From NCBI RefSeq assembly GCF_041200025.1, contig NZ_CP165628.1, forward strand, positions 3,906,001 to 3,970,000: a DNA stretch of 64,000 bases, in the 5' to 3' direction. Made by a program: the position numbers and the translations under genes. Source of the stretch: Rouxiella sp. WC2420. GTDB taxonomy: Bacteria; Pseudomonadota; Gammaproteobacteria; Enterobacterales; Enterobacteriaceae. Below, one piece after another: positions 1 to 7,399 of this stretch (position 1 is the stretch's first letter; each line of letters starts with the position of its first letter). Below the pieces are notes generated by a model. That model was not told where the DNA came from and searched no databases. It worked only from the letters and a program-made list of their open reading frames with translations.

Positions 1-847
1 TCCAGGAACCATTGCGCACTGCCCAGCGCAGTACTTTAGCCACCCGATGCATGGAAAACTCAATCCCCTTACGGGTCAATGGCGAGATTTTAATCCCCAA
101 CTGATCTTGCGCCCACTGCGGTAAGAGTTCGATGCCTGCCCAGACCATCAGTTTGCCGACCGGCACCGCAATTTTACTGGGTGCCGGGGCATTTTTCAGC
201 AGTCTCACCACTTCTAGAGTTCTTTCGTCGCAGCGTAATAAAGGGCGAATATTTTCTAAATAGGCGTTGATCTGCTGTACGTTGGTGGGCACGTTTTCGC
301 CGCCCAAACCTTCAACAACGCGAGCAACTTCAAGGTAGTATTGATCCTGTTCGGCCAGACTTAAACTGGGGTTGCGATAGCGAAGATAGGATTGGAGAAA
401 ACTATAGGATTCAGCGACGTGTACCCAGACCAGCAATTCTGGATCGCTGGCTGCGTAAGGTTGCCCGCGAGCATCCTGGCCAGTGACGTTTAAATGAATG
501 GATTTTACGCGCTCGATAAGCTTTTCAGCATCGGCCAACGAGGCAAAGGTGGTTCCTGAAACGAATTGGCTGGTACGTCGTAAACGTCCAAGCATGTCCT
601 GGCGAAAGTTCGAATGGTCCCACACGCCCGCCAGAGCAAGAGGATGAAGCATTTGTAGCAGCAAGGCACTGACGCCACCACACAGCATGCTCGAGAAATC
701 GCCATGAACACGCCACACTACGCTGTCAGGGCCAAAAAGCCCGACATCACCAAGAGGCTGTTCAAAGTCTATTCCTCCCAGCGCCAGGCCAGAAATGCTT
801 AATACCTGGCGCTCAATCTTATTTCTAACCACTTCGGCTAATGCCAT
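1..847 (-). CDS. MpaB/rubber-oxygenase-like (DUF2236) protein, 3' end outside window
   Basis: The frame is open from an ATG at 847 to the window edge, giving about 282 residues with no stop seen. The translation begins MALAEVVRNKIERQ and contains the blocks GPDSVVWRVHGD, LLLQMLHPLALAGVWDHS, LGRLRRTSQFVSGTTF and DPELLVWVHVAES. These are hallmark stretches of the DUF2236 / ER-bound oxygenase MpaB / latex-clearing-protein family, whose studied members bind heme b or act as oxygenases. The conserved His and Arg residues (LHP, HD, RLRRT) are present. The substrate in bacteria of this group is unknown to me. It lies 23 nt downstream of the TetR gene on the same strand, so the two are probably one transcript and the regulator may control it. 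AGGTG lies just before the ATG. Confidence 0.85.
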   Translation of the reverse strand, partial: MALAEVVRNKIERQVLSISGLALGGIDFEQPLGDVGLFGPDSVVWRVHGDFSSMLCGGVSALLLQMLHPLALAGVWDHSNFRQDMLGRLRRTSQFVSGTTFASLADAEKLIERVKSIHLNVTGQDARGQPYAASDPELLVWVHVAESYSFLQSYLRYRNPSLSLAEQDQYYLEVARVVEGLGGENVPTNVQQINAYLENIRPLLRCDERTLEVVRLLKNAPAPSKIAVPVGKLMVWAGIELLPQWAQDQLGIKISPLTRKGIEFSMHRVAKVLRWAVRNGSW

Positions 848-870
848 GGCACCTGATTCTCAAAGAGTTT

Positions 871-1530
871 TTAGTGTGCAACGGTCTTAGCCATTGGAAC
901 AGTACGTAGCTGTGGCCATACATACATCAACATATCAATAACGGCATCCAGCTGTTCATTGCTGGCCCCATCACGAGCCTGCACAGACATTCCCTGAACG
1001 GTGGTGGCGACATATTTTGCCAACAGCGAACTGTCAGTATCGCCAGGGAATTCACCCGTGAGTTTTTTCTTCTCGAAAAATTCAAACAGCGTGCGTTCCT
1101 GAGACAAGTGGCGCGAGCGCAACATCTCGGATATTTCCTGCGATGCGGCAGACATTCCTGAGGCAGCGCTAATAATAAAGCAGCCGTTCGGGGTGTCGCA
1201 GTCAGTGAACATCTCTGCCGTGGTTCGCAGATACTGCTCGATAGTCTGTTCAACAGACAGGTCTGACCGACTCAGCAAACACAAACTTTTTTCATAAAAG
1301 GTTGCCAGATAATGCTCTACAGCCGCGCGAAACAAACCCTCTTTGTTGCCAAATTCAGCATACAAGGTAGGGGCTTTGGCGCCAGTTGCTTCAACCAAGT
1401 CTGCTAACGATGTTGCTTCATAGCCGTGACGCCAGAACAGATTTAGCGCTTTACTCAGAGCAGTTCCACGATCGAACTGTTTTGGGCGACCACGACTTTT
1501 ACGGACTAGTGCCGTCTGTTCAGTGCTCAT
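871..1530 (-). CDS. TetR/AcrR family regulator, ComR-like candidate
   Basis: 219 aa starting at ATG 1530, chosen because GGAGGGTGT directly precedes it; an upstream in-frame extension to 1569 has no such site. An N-terminal basic tail SRGRPKQFDR leads into a TetR helix-turn-helix at about residues 17-65, with ALNLFWRHGYEATSLADL and LYAEFGNKEGLF as the typical blocks. The C-terminal half is a ligand/dimer domain. It is divergent from the small secreted gene and the DUF1471 array. In E. coli the TetR-type repressor ComR (YcfQ) sits divergent from the DUF1471 gene bhsA (comC) and represses it, so this protein is the obvious candidate reader of the repeated palindrome downstream. That link is inference. 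It probably also autoregulates, since the shared 1531-1705 gap holds the first palindrome. Confidence 0.9.
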   Translation of the reverse strand: MSTEQTALVRKSRGRPKQFDRGTALSKALNLFWRHGYEATSLADLVEATGAKAPTLYAEFGNKEGLFRAAVEHYLATFYEKSLCLLSRSDLSVEQTIEQYLRTTAEMFTDCDTPNGCFIISAASGMSAASQEISEMLRSRHLSQERTLFEFFEKKKLTGEFPGDTDSSLLAKYVATTVQGMSVQARDGASNEQLDAVIDMLMYVWPQLRTVPMAKTVAH

Positions 1531-1575
1531 ACACCCTCCTTTCATCACCATTGTGATTATGGTTGTCAAAATATC

Positions 1576-1645
1576 TTAACGATCATTATTAAAAATAGTT
1601 GCGAAGAAGTCCAGTAGAGATTAATATTTAATTATCGAGCGATAA
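1576..1645 (+). promoter_or_regulatory. Promoter/operator cassette 1 (sigma70 plus palindrome)
   Basis: -35 TTGCGA (1599-1604), 17-bp spacer, -10 TAATAT (1622-1627), then TTATCG-AG-CGATAA (1632-1645), a perfect 6+6 inverted repeat starting four bases after the -10. An upstream element TTAACGATCATTATT (1576-1590) also recurs before the DUF1471 genes. The palindrome covers the expected transcription start, so repression is the likely mode. It lies in the divergent gap with the TetR gene. Confidence 0.75.
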
Positions 1646-1705
1646 GTAAATCACTCCCTACGGATATCGACCCAGCTATAAAATAGTCACCCAGGACATA
1701 ACATC

Positions 1706-1966
1706 ATGAGAAACATCAAATTAGTTCTTGCAGTACTGGCATTGACCGCTGTGCCGGTTGCTAATGTTGCCGCACAGCAGACTTACATGATGCCTGCACA
1801 GACTCAGGAAATCGCAATGGTCAATGTGACTGGCGACAGCAATGTTGTCCAACCGCCACATGGCACCTTGAATCGTAAACCGCTACAGCCTGGTATTACG
1901 AGTTCACCGACCATTCCACCAGCCCCCAATGCGGCTCGTAACGCGCCATCAGCCATTTACTATTAA
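1706..1966 (+). CDS. Small secreted protein of unknown function
   Basis: 86 aa. The first 23 or so residues (MRNIKLVLAVLALTAVP... ending VAA/QQ) form a Sec signal peptide, so a mature protein of about 62 residues should reach the periplasm or outside. The mature part is rich in Pro, Thr and Asn with the segments QPPHGTLNRKPLQPG and PTIPPAPNAARNAP, and ends IYY. It has no cysteines and no recognisable domain, and is not a DUF1471 protein. It nevertheless has the same promoter/palindrome cassette as the DUF1471 genes and is followed by a strong terminator, so it is a monocistronic member of the same presumptive regulon. I do not recognise the family. Confidence 0.75.
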   Translation: MRNIKLVLAVLALTAVPVANVAAQQTYMMPAQTQEIAMVNVTGDSNVVQPPHGTLNRKPLQPGITSSPTIPPAPNAARNAPSAIYY

Positions 1967-2046
1967 TCCTTGGTAAATGCATCCCGTTAAAGCCACCGCT
2001 AGCTGGCGGTAAGCCTTTCTGAAGATGAACAGGCTTTAAAAAAGCA

Positions 2047-2077
2047 AAGGCAGTGCATTTGGGCTGCCTTCTTTTTT
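2047..2077 (+). terminator. Rho-independent terminator
   Basis: AAGGCAG (2047-2053) pairs with CTGCCTT (2064-2070), followed by C and six T. It ends the 1706-1966 transcript. Confidence 0.85.
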
Positions 2078-2283
2078 AACACCCTCCCCCCCATAGCTCA
2101 AGAATTTATTAGTAGGTATTAAAATAAACTTTTATAGAAACATTTTCGAATGACTATATTGAATAACCATTGCAGATTAATGAAAAAAGCAATGTGATTT
2201 AATATCTTACAAACATGCCTGTCAGATTTTACTCTTCTTCACTCATTCAGAGTGCAATCTTTAGAATCACTTGAAATAACAGA

Positions 2284-2351
2284 TCACCCAGCATTACTGG
2301 TGAACATCTTCAGGTGGCTAACCTGCGGAAATCTCCCACTACTTCTGGGAG
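2284..2351. other. Three consecutive hairpins in the 2078-2499 gap
   Basis: TCACCCAG/CTGGTGA (2284-2303, one bulge), CAGGT-ggcta-ACCTG (2311-2325) and CTCCCA/TGGGAG (2333-2351) follow one another within 68 bases. There is no ORF. They lie just upstream of promoter cassette 2. The rest of this 420-bp gap is AT-rich and featureless. Confidence 0.4.
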
Positions 2352-2370
2352 TTAGCGTGCTACAGCACAT

Positions 2371-2444
2371 TTAGTTAACAATCGATATAAAAATAAATTG
2401 CTATAGCGACCGGATATGAATAACATTTAATTATCGAGTGTTAA
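2371..2444 (+). promoter_or_regulatory. Promoter/operator cassette 2
   Basis: Upstream element TTAGTTAACAATCGATAT (2371-2388), -35 TTGCTA (2398-2403), 17-bp spacer, -10 TAACAT (2421-2426), and palindrome TTATCG-AG-TGTTAA (2431-2444) with one mismatched base. It has the same geometry as cassette 1 and serves the gene at 2500. Confidence 0.7.
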
Positions 2445-2499
2445 TTTATTTGTGAATCACCATTTAATTCGCATTTATCCATTATCAGGAATACCGAAC

Positions 2500-2757
2500 A
2501 TGAAAATCTTAAGCATGATTTTTACCGCGTTAGCGCTGGCTACCTCATCATTTTCGAGCCTGGCTGCAACTGAAGTTATTCAAGCACCGACTAACGCGCA
2601 GAAAATCGGCGAAGTGTCCGCAACCGCGAGCAATGACCTTTCAAACCTTGAACGTAATCTCAATGCCAAAGCAGAGGAAGCCGGAGCCACGTCTTTTCGT
2701 ATTATTTCTGCCACAGGAGCCAACCAGCTTCATGGTACCGCCGAGCTGTATAAATAA
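2500..2757 (+). CDS. DUF1471 (YdgH/BhsA/McbA-like) periplasmic protein 1, divergent copy
   Basis: 85 aa from ATG 2500, with TCAGGA nine bases upstream; the longer frame from 2452 lacks a site. A signal peptide of about 22 residues ends SLAA/TEV. The mature domain has the family pattern: IGEVSATASNDLSNLERNL, then KAEEAGATSFRIISATG, then a C-terminal GTAELYK. Family members in E. coli (BhsA, McbA, YdgH, YhcN) are small periplasmic or outer-membrane stress and biofilm proteins. It is the most diverged of the seven paralogues here (NLNAKAEEAGATSF where the others have KLAAKA.QEGASSY) and stands outside the duplicated blocks, so it may be the oldest copy. Confidence 0.85.
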   Translation: MKILSMIFTALALATSSFSSLAATEVIQAPTNAQKIGEVSATASNDLSNLERNLNAKAEEAGATSFRIISATGANQLHGTAELYK

Positions 2758-2796
2758 GTTTTGATCTACTCACTTTCCCTGCTCAATCAGCGATCC

Positions 2797-2876
2797 GCAC
2801 AATTAGTTAACGATTAATATAAAAACATATTGCACAGATTGCGAACAGCTCCTATCATTTACTTATCGAACGTTAA
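2797..2876 (+). promoter_or_regulatory. Promoter/operator cassette 3 (type A)
   Basis: A conserved 20-mer starting GCACAATTAGTTAACG (2797-2816), -35 TTGCAC (2830-2835), 17-bp spacer, -10 TATCAT (2853-2858), and palindrome TTATCG-AA-CGTTAA (2863-2876). It drives the gene at 2969, with a leader of about 100 nt. Confidence 0.75.
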
Positions 2877-2968
2877 CTAATAAACATTTCAGGTTAACGA
2901 CGAACAAGAAAATTTATCCGGGTTTGATAAGCATCAAATTCGGCAAACAAGATAATGAGGAAGCAATC

Positions 2969-3229
2969 ATGAAAAACCTGACTAAAGCTATTGCTGTTAT
3001 CGCCTTGACCACCGCGTCATTTGCTACTTTCGCAGCTACTGAAGTGAACTCTGCTCCGGCAGGCGCACAAAGCGTCGGTGTGGTAAGCGCATCCACAAAC
3101 GGCGATGACCTGACTACGCTGCAAGGCAAACTGGCTGCAAAAGCGGCTAAAGAAGGTGCAAGTTCTTATCGCATCATTTCTGCCGGTGGTGAAAATCATC
3201 TTTATGGCACCGCAGAAATTTATAAATAA
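2969..3229 (+). CDS. DUF1471 periplasmic protein 2 (unit 1, type A)
   Basis: 86 aa from ATG 2969, preceded by GAGGAAGC; an upstream in-frame ATG at 2924 would put 15 residues in front of the signal peptide and is rejected. The signal peptide MKNLTKAIAVIALTTAS ends TFA/ATEV. The mature domain has the DUF1471 pattern GVVSASTNG, LAAKAAKEGASSYRIISAGG and GTAEIYK. It is nearly identical to the next five paralogues over the signal peptide and C-terminal half and varies around residues 24-50. Its equivalent in the second unit is the gene at 4402. Confidence 0.9.
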   Translation: MKNLTKAIAVIALTTASFATFAATEVNSAPAGAQSVGVVSASTNGDDLTTLQGKLAAKAAKEGASSYRIISAGGENHLYGTAEIYK

Positions 3230-3240
3230 CAACTCAGCCA

Positions 3241-3320
3241 GCACAATTAGTTAACGATTATTAAATAAACAACTTGCAGCATACGGAATCAGGGACTACT
3301 ATTTAGTTAACGAACGATAA
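3241..3320 (+). promoter_or_regulatory. Promoter/operator cassette 4 (type B)
   Basis: The conserved 20-mer (3241-3260), -35 TTGCAG (3274-3279), 17-bp spacer, -10 TACTAT (3297-3302), and palindrome TTAACG-AA-CGATAA (3307-3320). It serves the gene at 3376. Confidence 0.75.
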
Positions 3321-3375
3321 CAAATATCGTCCCCTTGAAAATTACAGTGAACTTAAAAGAGTAGGAGTAAAAATC

Positions 3376-3636
3376 ATGAAAAACCTGACTAAAGCTTTTG
3401 CCGTTATCGCACTGACTACTGCTTCATTCGCTACCTTTGCTGCCACGGAAGTTAATTCTGCACCAGTAGGTCAACAAAGCGCAGGTATGGTGAGTGCTTC
3501 AACCAACAATAGTGACTTGGGTACTTTGCAAGACAAACTGGCTGCTAAAGCTGCTCAGGAAGGTGCAAGTTCTTATCGTATTATTTCTGCCGGCGGTGAA
3601 AACCACATGTACGGTACTGCAGAAATCTATAAATAA
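3376..3636 (+). CDS. DUF1471 periplasmic protein 3 (unit 1, type B)
   Basis: 86 aa with TAGGAG upstream of the ATG. Signal peptide cleaves near TFA/ATEV. The mature part carries SAGMVSASTNNSDLG, then KAAQEGASSYRIISAGG and GTAEIYK. It has its own type B promoter cassette. No terminator follows it, so its transcript may run into the type C gene at 3847, which lacks a cassette. Its partner in the second unit is the gene at 4821. Confidence 0.9.
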   Translation: MKNLTKAFAVIALTTASFATFAATEVNSAPVGQQSAGMVSASTNNSDLGTLQDKLAAKAAQEGASSYRIISAGGENHMYGTAEIYK

Positions 3637-3683
3637 GCTTGGCGCTACAGTTTAAGACTCATCTGGCGTAGCAATTAATAACG

Positions 3684-3701
3684 TATGTCATTAATGACAT
3701 A
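3684..3701. promoter_or_regulatory. Perfect 18-bp palindrome upstream of DUF1471 gene 4
   Basis: TATGTCATTAATGACATA is fully self-complementary with no spacer. It lies about 145 bp before the gene at 3847, and I see no counterpart before the paired gene at 5281. It is unlike the TTAWCG-NN-CGWTAA operator, so a different regulator or a short hairpin is possible. Confidence 0.45.
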
Positions 3702-3846
3702 AGTTAAGTAGTAAGGGTTAAGACCTTTCGAAGAGGCAAAAGCCCCGACGATAGGCATCGGACAGTAAATCCGCTTAATTTCATAATGCGAACGGCACTC
3801 ATGTCGTCACTGAAAATTAAGCAACAACGACTAATAGGACTAAATC

Positions 3847-4107
3847 ATGAAAAACCTGACTAAAGCTTTTGCAGTGATCGCACTGACTACCGCTTCATTT
3901 GCCACTTTTGCAGCTACAGAAGTTGATGCAGCTCCCGCAGGCCAACACAGCGTGGGTATGGTAAGCGCATCGGCAAATAACGGTGACTTAGGTACCATGC
4001 AGGATAAATTGGCGGCTAAAGCCGATCAGGAAGGTGCAAGTTCATATCGCATCATCTCTACCGGTGGTGAAGACCATGTTTACGGTACCGCAGAAATCTA
4101 TAAATAA
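3847..4107 (+). CDS. DUF1471 periplasmic protein 4 (unit 1, type C)
   Basis: 86 aa, AGGA upstream of the ATG, and the same signal peptide as its neighbours. The variable part reads VDAAPAGQHSVGMVSASANNGDLG. The conserved part has KADQEGASSYRIISTGGEDHVYGTAEIYK-type changes, including Asp for Ala or Ser in the KA.QEG block and GEDH for GENH. The 210-bp leader has no copy of the promoter cassette, so it is either transcribed from the gene at 3376 or regulated differently. A terminator follows. Its partner is the gene at 5281. Confidence 0.9.
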   Translation: MKNLTKAFAVIALTTASFATFAATEVDAAPAGQHSVGMVSASANNGDLGTMQDKLAAKADQEGASSYRIISTGGEDHVYGTAEIYK

Positions 4108-4177
4108 TTTTCTGAACAAATTTATGTTGTTATATAGATAATATCTGTTGTGTCATCGATATAAGTAGTGTGAAGAA

Positions 4178-4201
4178 GAGGCGACTTTGGTCGCCTTTTT
4201 C
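4178..4201 (+). terminator. Rho-independent terminator closing unit 1
   Basis: GGCGA-ctttgg-TCGCC followed by five T (4180-4200). The same position in unit 2 has GGCGGC-gttt-GCCGCC plus T-run. Confidence 0.85.
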
Positions 4202-4243
4202 ATTTCTAAAATGCCCCCTTTCAGATCCTCGTTTTAACGATCA

Positions 4244-4323
4244 GCACAATTAGTTAACGATTAATATAAAAACAGATTGCACAGAAACCGATCTGCCTCT
4301 ATCATTAACTTATCGAACGTTAA
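4244..4323 (+). promoter_or_regulatory. Promoter/operator cassette 5 (type A copy)
   Basis: The conserved 20-mer (4244-4263), -35 TTGCAC (4277-4282), 17-bp spacer, -10 TATCAT (4300-4305), and palindrome TTATCG-AA-CGTTAA (4310-4323). It is near-identical to cassette 3 except in the spacer. Confidence 0.75.
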
Positions 4324-4401
4324 TTAATAACGACGAACAAGAATTAATCACCGAAGTCGATAAGTGATGATTTCGGAAAACAAATTAATGAGGAAGCAAT
4401 C

Positions 4402-4662
4402 ATGAAAAACCTGACTAAAGCATTTGCCGTTATCGCCCTGACTACCGCTTCATTCGCTACTTTCGCTGCTACCGAAGTCAACATGGCGCCAGCGGGTTCA
4501 CAGAGTGCCGGTGTTGTTAGCGCCTCTGTAAACGGCGGTGACCTCAGCTCGCTGCAAGGCAAACTGGCTGCCAAAGCCTCGCAGGAAGGTGCAAGTTCAT
4601 ACCGCATCATCTCTGCCGGTGGTGAAAACCATCTGTACGGTACTGCAGAAATTTACAAATAA
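4402..4662 (+). CDS. DUF1471 periplasmic protein 5 (unit 2, type A)
   Basis: 86 aa with the same GAGGAAGC ribosome site as the gene at 2969. The signal peptide ends TFA/ATEV. The variable region reads NMAPAGSQSAGVVSASVNGGDLSS and the C-terminal half is the array consensus, ending LYGTAEIYK. Upstream DNA, leader length and promoter match the gene at 2969 far better than its direct neighbours, which is the evidence for block duplication. Confidence 0.9.
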   Translation: MKNLTKAFAVIALTTASFATFAATEVNMAPAGSQSAGVVSASVNGGDLSSLQGKLAAKASQEGASSYRIISAGGENHLYGTAEIYK

Positions 4663-4683
4663 GCGTTAGCAATAAATCGATCA

Positions 4684-4763
4684 GCACAATTAGTTAACGA
4701 TTATTAAATAAACATCTTGCATCAAACAGTCTCAAGGCTTAGTATTTAGTTAACGAACGATAA
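4684..4763 (+). promoter_or_regulatory. Promoter/operator cassette 6 (type B copy)
   Basis: The conserved 20-mer (4684-4703), -35 TTGCAT (4717-4722), 17-bp spacer, -10 TAGTAT (4740-4745), and palindrome TTAACG-AA-CGATAA (4750-4763), identical to the palindrome of cassette 4. Confidence 0.75.
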
Positions 4764-4820
4764 CAAATATCGTCCTCCTGAATATCAAGACTGAACTAAA
4801 CAAGAATAGGAAATAAGACC

Positions 4821-5081
4821 ATGAAAAACCTGACTAAAGCATTTGCTGTTATCGCACTTACTACCGCTTCATTCGCGACTTTCGCCGCTACAGAAGTGAA
4901 TATGGCGCCAAATGATTCGCAAACTCTGGGTACTGTTAGTGCTTCAACTAACGACAGCAACCTGAGTGCATTGCAGGGTAAATTGGCTGCCAAAGCAGCT
5001 CAGGAAGGTGCAAGTTCTTACCGCATCATCTCTGCCGGTGGTGAAAACCACATGTATGGTACCGCTGAGATCTACAAATAA
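4821..5081 (+). CDS. DUF1471 periplasmic protein 6 (unit 2, type B)
   Basis: 86 aa with AATAGGAAATAAG before the ATG. Same signal peptide. The variable part reads NMAPNDSQTLGTVSASTNDSNLSALQ, and the C-terminal half is the array consensus ending MYGTAEIYK, as in the gene at 3376. It has a type B promoter cassette and no terminator after it, so read-through into the gene at 5281 is expected, as in unit 1. Confidence 0.9.
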   Translation: MKNLTKAFAVIALTTASFATFAATEVNMAPNDSQTLGTVSASTNDSNLSALQGKLAAKAAQEGASSYRIISAGGENHMYGTAEIYK

Positions 5082-5280
5082 GGTTGACGTTATCGCCAAT
5101 ACATTTGAATGATTTGAAGTGACTGAAGTGAATTGTAGGAAGTAAGGGTAACTATCAAGGTCATTACACGTTAGTGCGAGACCTGATAAATCGGACAGTA
5201 TTAAGGTTCTAATTTCTCAAGCGAGCGGTAAAAAATACCGTCACTGAAATTAGACAACAACGACATATAGGACAAATATT

Positions 5281-5541
5281 ATGAAAAACCTGACAAAAGC
5301 TTTTGCAGTGATCGCACTGACTACTGCTTCATTCGCAACTTTTGCTGCTACTGAAGTAACCTCTGCTCCCGTTAACGCACAAAGTATCGGTACAGTGAGT
5401 GCTACAACTAACGGTAATGATTTAAGCTCTCTGCAGGGTAAATTGGCTGCCAAAGCCGCTCAGGAAGGTGCCAGTTCTTACCGCATCGTAGCTGCCGGTG
5501 GTGACAATCACCTGTTTGGTACCGCAGAAATTTATAAATAA
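5281..5541 (+). CDS. DUF1471 periplasmic protein 7 (unit 2, type C)
   Basis: 86 aa, ATAGGAC before the ATG, same signal peptide. The variable region reads TSAPVNAQSIGTVSATTNGNDLSS; the C-terminal half has the changes RIVAAGGDNHLFGTAEIYK. The leader again has no promoter cassette but shares with the 3847 leader the blocks AGTAAGGGT, TCGGACAGTA and CAACAACGAC. A terminator follows. It closes the array. Confidence 0.9.
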   Translation: MKNLTKAFAVIALTTASFATFAATEVTSAPVNAQSIGTVSATTNGNDLSSLQGKLAAKAAQEGASSYRIVAAGGDNHLFGTAEIYK

Positions 5542-5578
5542 GTTATACAGTTTTAGTACCATAAGTAATAAAGCTGAA

Positions 5579-5601
5579 GAGGCGGCGTTTGCCGCCTTTT
5601 T
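5579..5601 (+). terminator. Rho-independent terminator closing unit 2
   Basis: GGCGGC (5581-5586), loop gttt, GCCGCC (5591-5596), then TTTTT. The 120 bp between here and ddlA holds nothing else. Confidence 0.85.
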
Positions 5602-5659
5602 CGTGTCTGCAATTTACAATCCCAGCTTTTATTCATGCCGGTCAAGAGGTTTAAATACC

Positions 5660-6757
5660 TTAGCTAGACGAGCTTTTTAAGCCACTGTCTAACTGATGCT
5701 GTTCAATCGCCAACTCAATTAATTCAGTAATCAGCGCGGTATAATCCAGACCGCTGGCTGCCCATAGCTTGGGATACATACTGATATTGGTAAAGCCAGG
5801 CAGTGTGTTGATTTCATTTATTACCACCTCCCCCTCTTCGGTGAGGAATACGTCTACCCGCGCCATACCGCGACATTCCAGTGCCTGATAAGCCTGAATG
5901 GCGATAGCGCGAATTTTGTCGTTAATTTCAGTAGCAATATTGGCAGGAATAGCAACTGACGCGCCTTGCTCATTTATATACTTAGTGTCGTAGGAATAAA
6001 ATTCATCGTGCAGGATCACCTCACCGCAGGTACTGGCCTTAGGAAAATCATTACCTAATACCGCACATTCGATCTCTCGACCTTTAATCGCCGATTCGAC
6101 CAATACTTTGTGATCATAACTAAACGCGCTGTCTAAGGCCTGTTCGTAAGAATCACGGCTCTTGACCTTACTAACGCCTACTGACGACCCCTGATTAGCC
6201 GGTTTTATAAACAGCGGCAACCCGAGTTGTTCCACCACATGGTCAAAACTGGTTTGCGCCCGCGTGCGGCGAGTGAGGGTAACAAAAGGCGCAACGTTAA
6301 GTCCGGCATCACGCAGCAGCCGTTTCGTCACGTCCTTATCCATACACACCGCCGAGCCAAGTACCCCGGAACCGACATAAGGGATATTGGCCATCCTCAG
6401 CAGTCCCTGCAATGAACCGTCTTCACCCAGCGTGCCGTGAACAATCGGGAAAATGACATCAAGCTGCGACATGGCATGCGCATCCTGAGTATCAATCAGC
6501 TGATTTTTTTCCAGACCGGGCACCAGCGCTACCTGCTGGTTTGAGCGATTCAGGGCAATCAGCGCAGGATCTTCAGCGTTGAGCAGATAATTACTGGCAT
6601 CGTTAATATGCCATTCACCCTGTTTATCGATTCCCAGCAGAGTGACGTCGAAACGTTGCTGATCTAAGGCATCAACGATATTGCGGGCGGATTGCAATGA
6701 CACCTCATGTTCTGATGATTTGCCGCCAAAAATGATACCCACGCGTAATTTACTCAA
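5660..6757 (-). CDS. ddlA: D-alanine--D-alanine ligase A
   Basis: 365 aa cytoplasmic ATP-grasp ligase that joins two D-alanines for the peptidoglycan stem peptide. N-terminal [16 protein letters not shown] is the Ddl signature; [11 protein letters not shown]-like [21 protein letters not shown] and [12 protein letters not shown] are the ATP-grasp and Mg-binding blocks. Length and sequence follow E. coli DdlA rather than DdlB. The start is TTG (6755-6757) with GAGGAG six bases upstream, and no ATG fits. It is convergent with the DUF1471 array and stands alone. The cupin gene at 6781 precedes it on the same strand with a 23-nt gap, so the two may be co-transcribed. Confidence 0.95.
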   Translation of the reverse strand: MSKLRVGIIFGGKSSEHEVSLQSARNIVDALDQQRFDVTLLGIDKQGEWHINDASNYLLNAEDPALIALNRSNQQVALVPGLEKNQLIDTQDAHAMSQLDVIFPIVHGTLGEDGSLQGLLRMANIPYVGSGVLGSAVCMDKDVTKRLLRDAGLNVAPFVTLTRRTRAQTSFDHVVEQLGLPLFIKPANQGSSVGVSKVKSRDSYEQALDSAFSYDHKVLVESAIKGREIECAVLGNDFPKASTCGEVILHDEFYSYDTKYINEQGASVAIPANIATEINDKIRAIAIQAYQALECRGMARVDVFLTEEGEVVINEINTLPGFTNISMYPKLWAASGLDYTALITELIELAIEQHQLDSGLKSSSS

Positions 6758-6780
6758 TTTCTACTCCTCACAGACTGCTT

Positions 6781-7122
6781 TTAATCAACGATGAACAATT
6801 TTGCGCCGATTGGGGTTGATGATTGATGCGCTTCGGCGTGATCCGCGACCTGATAGCTCATGCCCGGCGTTAAAACAAATTTGCGGCCATCGTCGAGCAC
6901 GGTATGCAACTCACCTTCGAGACAGAACAGGACATGCCCTTTCTCACACCAGTGATCGGCCAGATAGCCTGCCGAATATTCGACAATGCGCACCCGAATA
7001 GGTTGGGTTTCGTCGCCAAAATGCTGAGTACGCCACAGGGCTTCGCCATTTTCACCCGCGTGTCGAGTCGGCTCAATCGTGCTCCAATCGGTAGTACAAA
7101 ACGGAATAGCTGATAATTTCAT
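6781..7122 (-). CDS. DHCW-motif cupin-fold protein
   Basis: 113 aa single-domain cupin from ATG 7122; the frame can be extended five codons to a TTG, which is less likely. The motif YLADHWCEKGHVLFCLEGEL contains the DHCW and His/Glu metal-ligand residues, and GMSYQVADHAEAH supplies the second cupin block with its His. This small family is recognised by name (DHCW motif) but has no established reaction. It lies directly upstream of ddlA on the same strand. No cell-wall role follows from that alone. Confidence 0.8.
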   Translation of the reverse strand: MKLSAIPFCTTDWSTIEPTRHAGENGEALWRTQHFGDETQPIRVRIVEYSAGYLADHWCEKGHVLFCLEGELHTVLDDGRKFVLTPGMSYQVADHAEAHQSSTPIGAKLFIVD

Positions 7123-7399
7123 CTTAGTCTCGTGCAAAACGGGGATTCCAGAATAGAAGTGAATGGCTTGGCGATCAATTGCCTAATGCGTTCCATAGAT
7201 TAAGAAAGCGGGCAAACGGTTAGAAATAGGAATTTTAATAACGAAAAGTTATGTAAACCGCAGCTAAAGCTCAAAAATACGCAGTAGTTTGACTATGCTT
7301 AATATTCAGCCGCAGCAAATGCTGAATAACGCACCTCAATTCATGTTCGGAGAGTTAACCTTTTTCTGTGTCTCCGAGCAGCAAAACAAGGAGCAATTC

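Larger units (their letters stand above)
2797..5601 (+). repeat. Tandem segmental duplication, two units of about 1.44 kb
   Basis: Corresponding landmarks are offset by 1433-1447 bp: the conserved 20-mer 2797 to 4244, type A start 2969 to 4402, type B start 3376 to 4821, type C start 3847 to 5281, and the terminator 4180 to 5581. Each unit is promoter A-gene-promoter B-gene-leader C-gene-terminator. The noncoding parts match by type (A with A, B with B, C with C), so the block was duplicated after the three genes had diverged. Confidence 0.8.
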
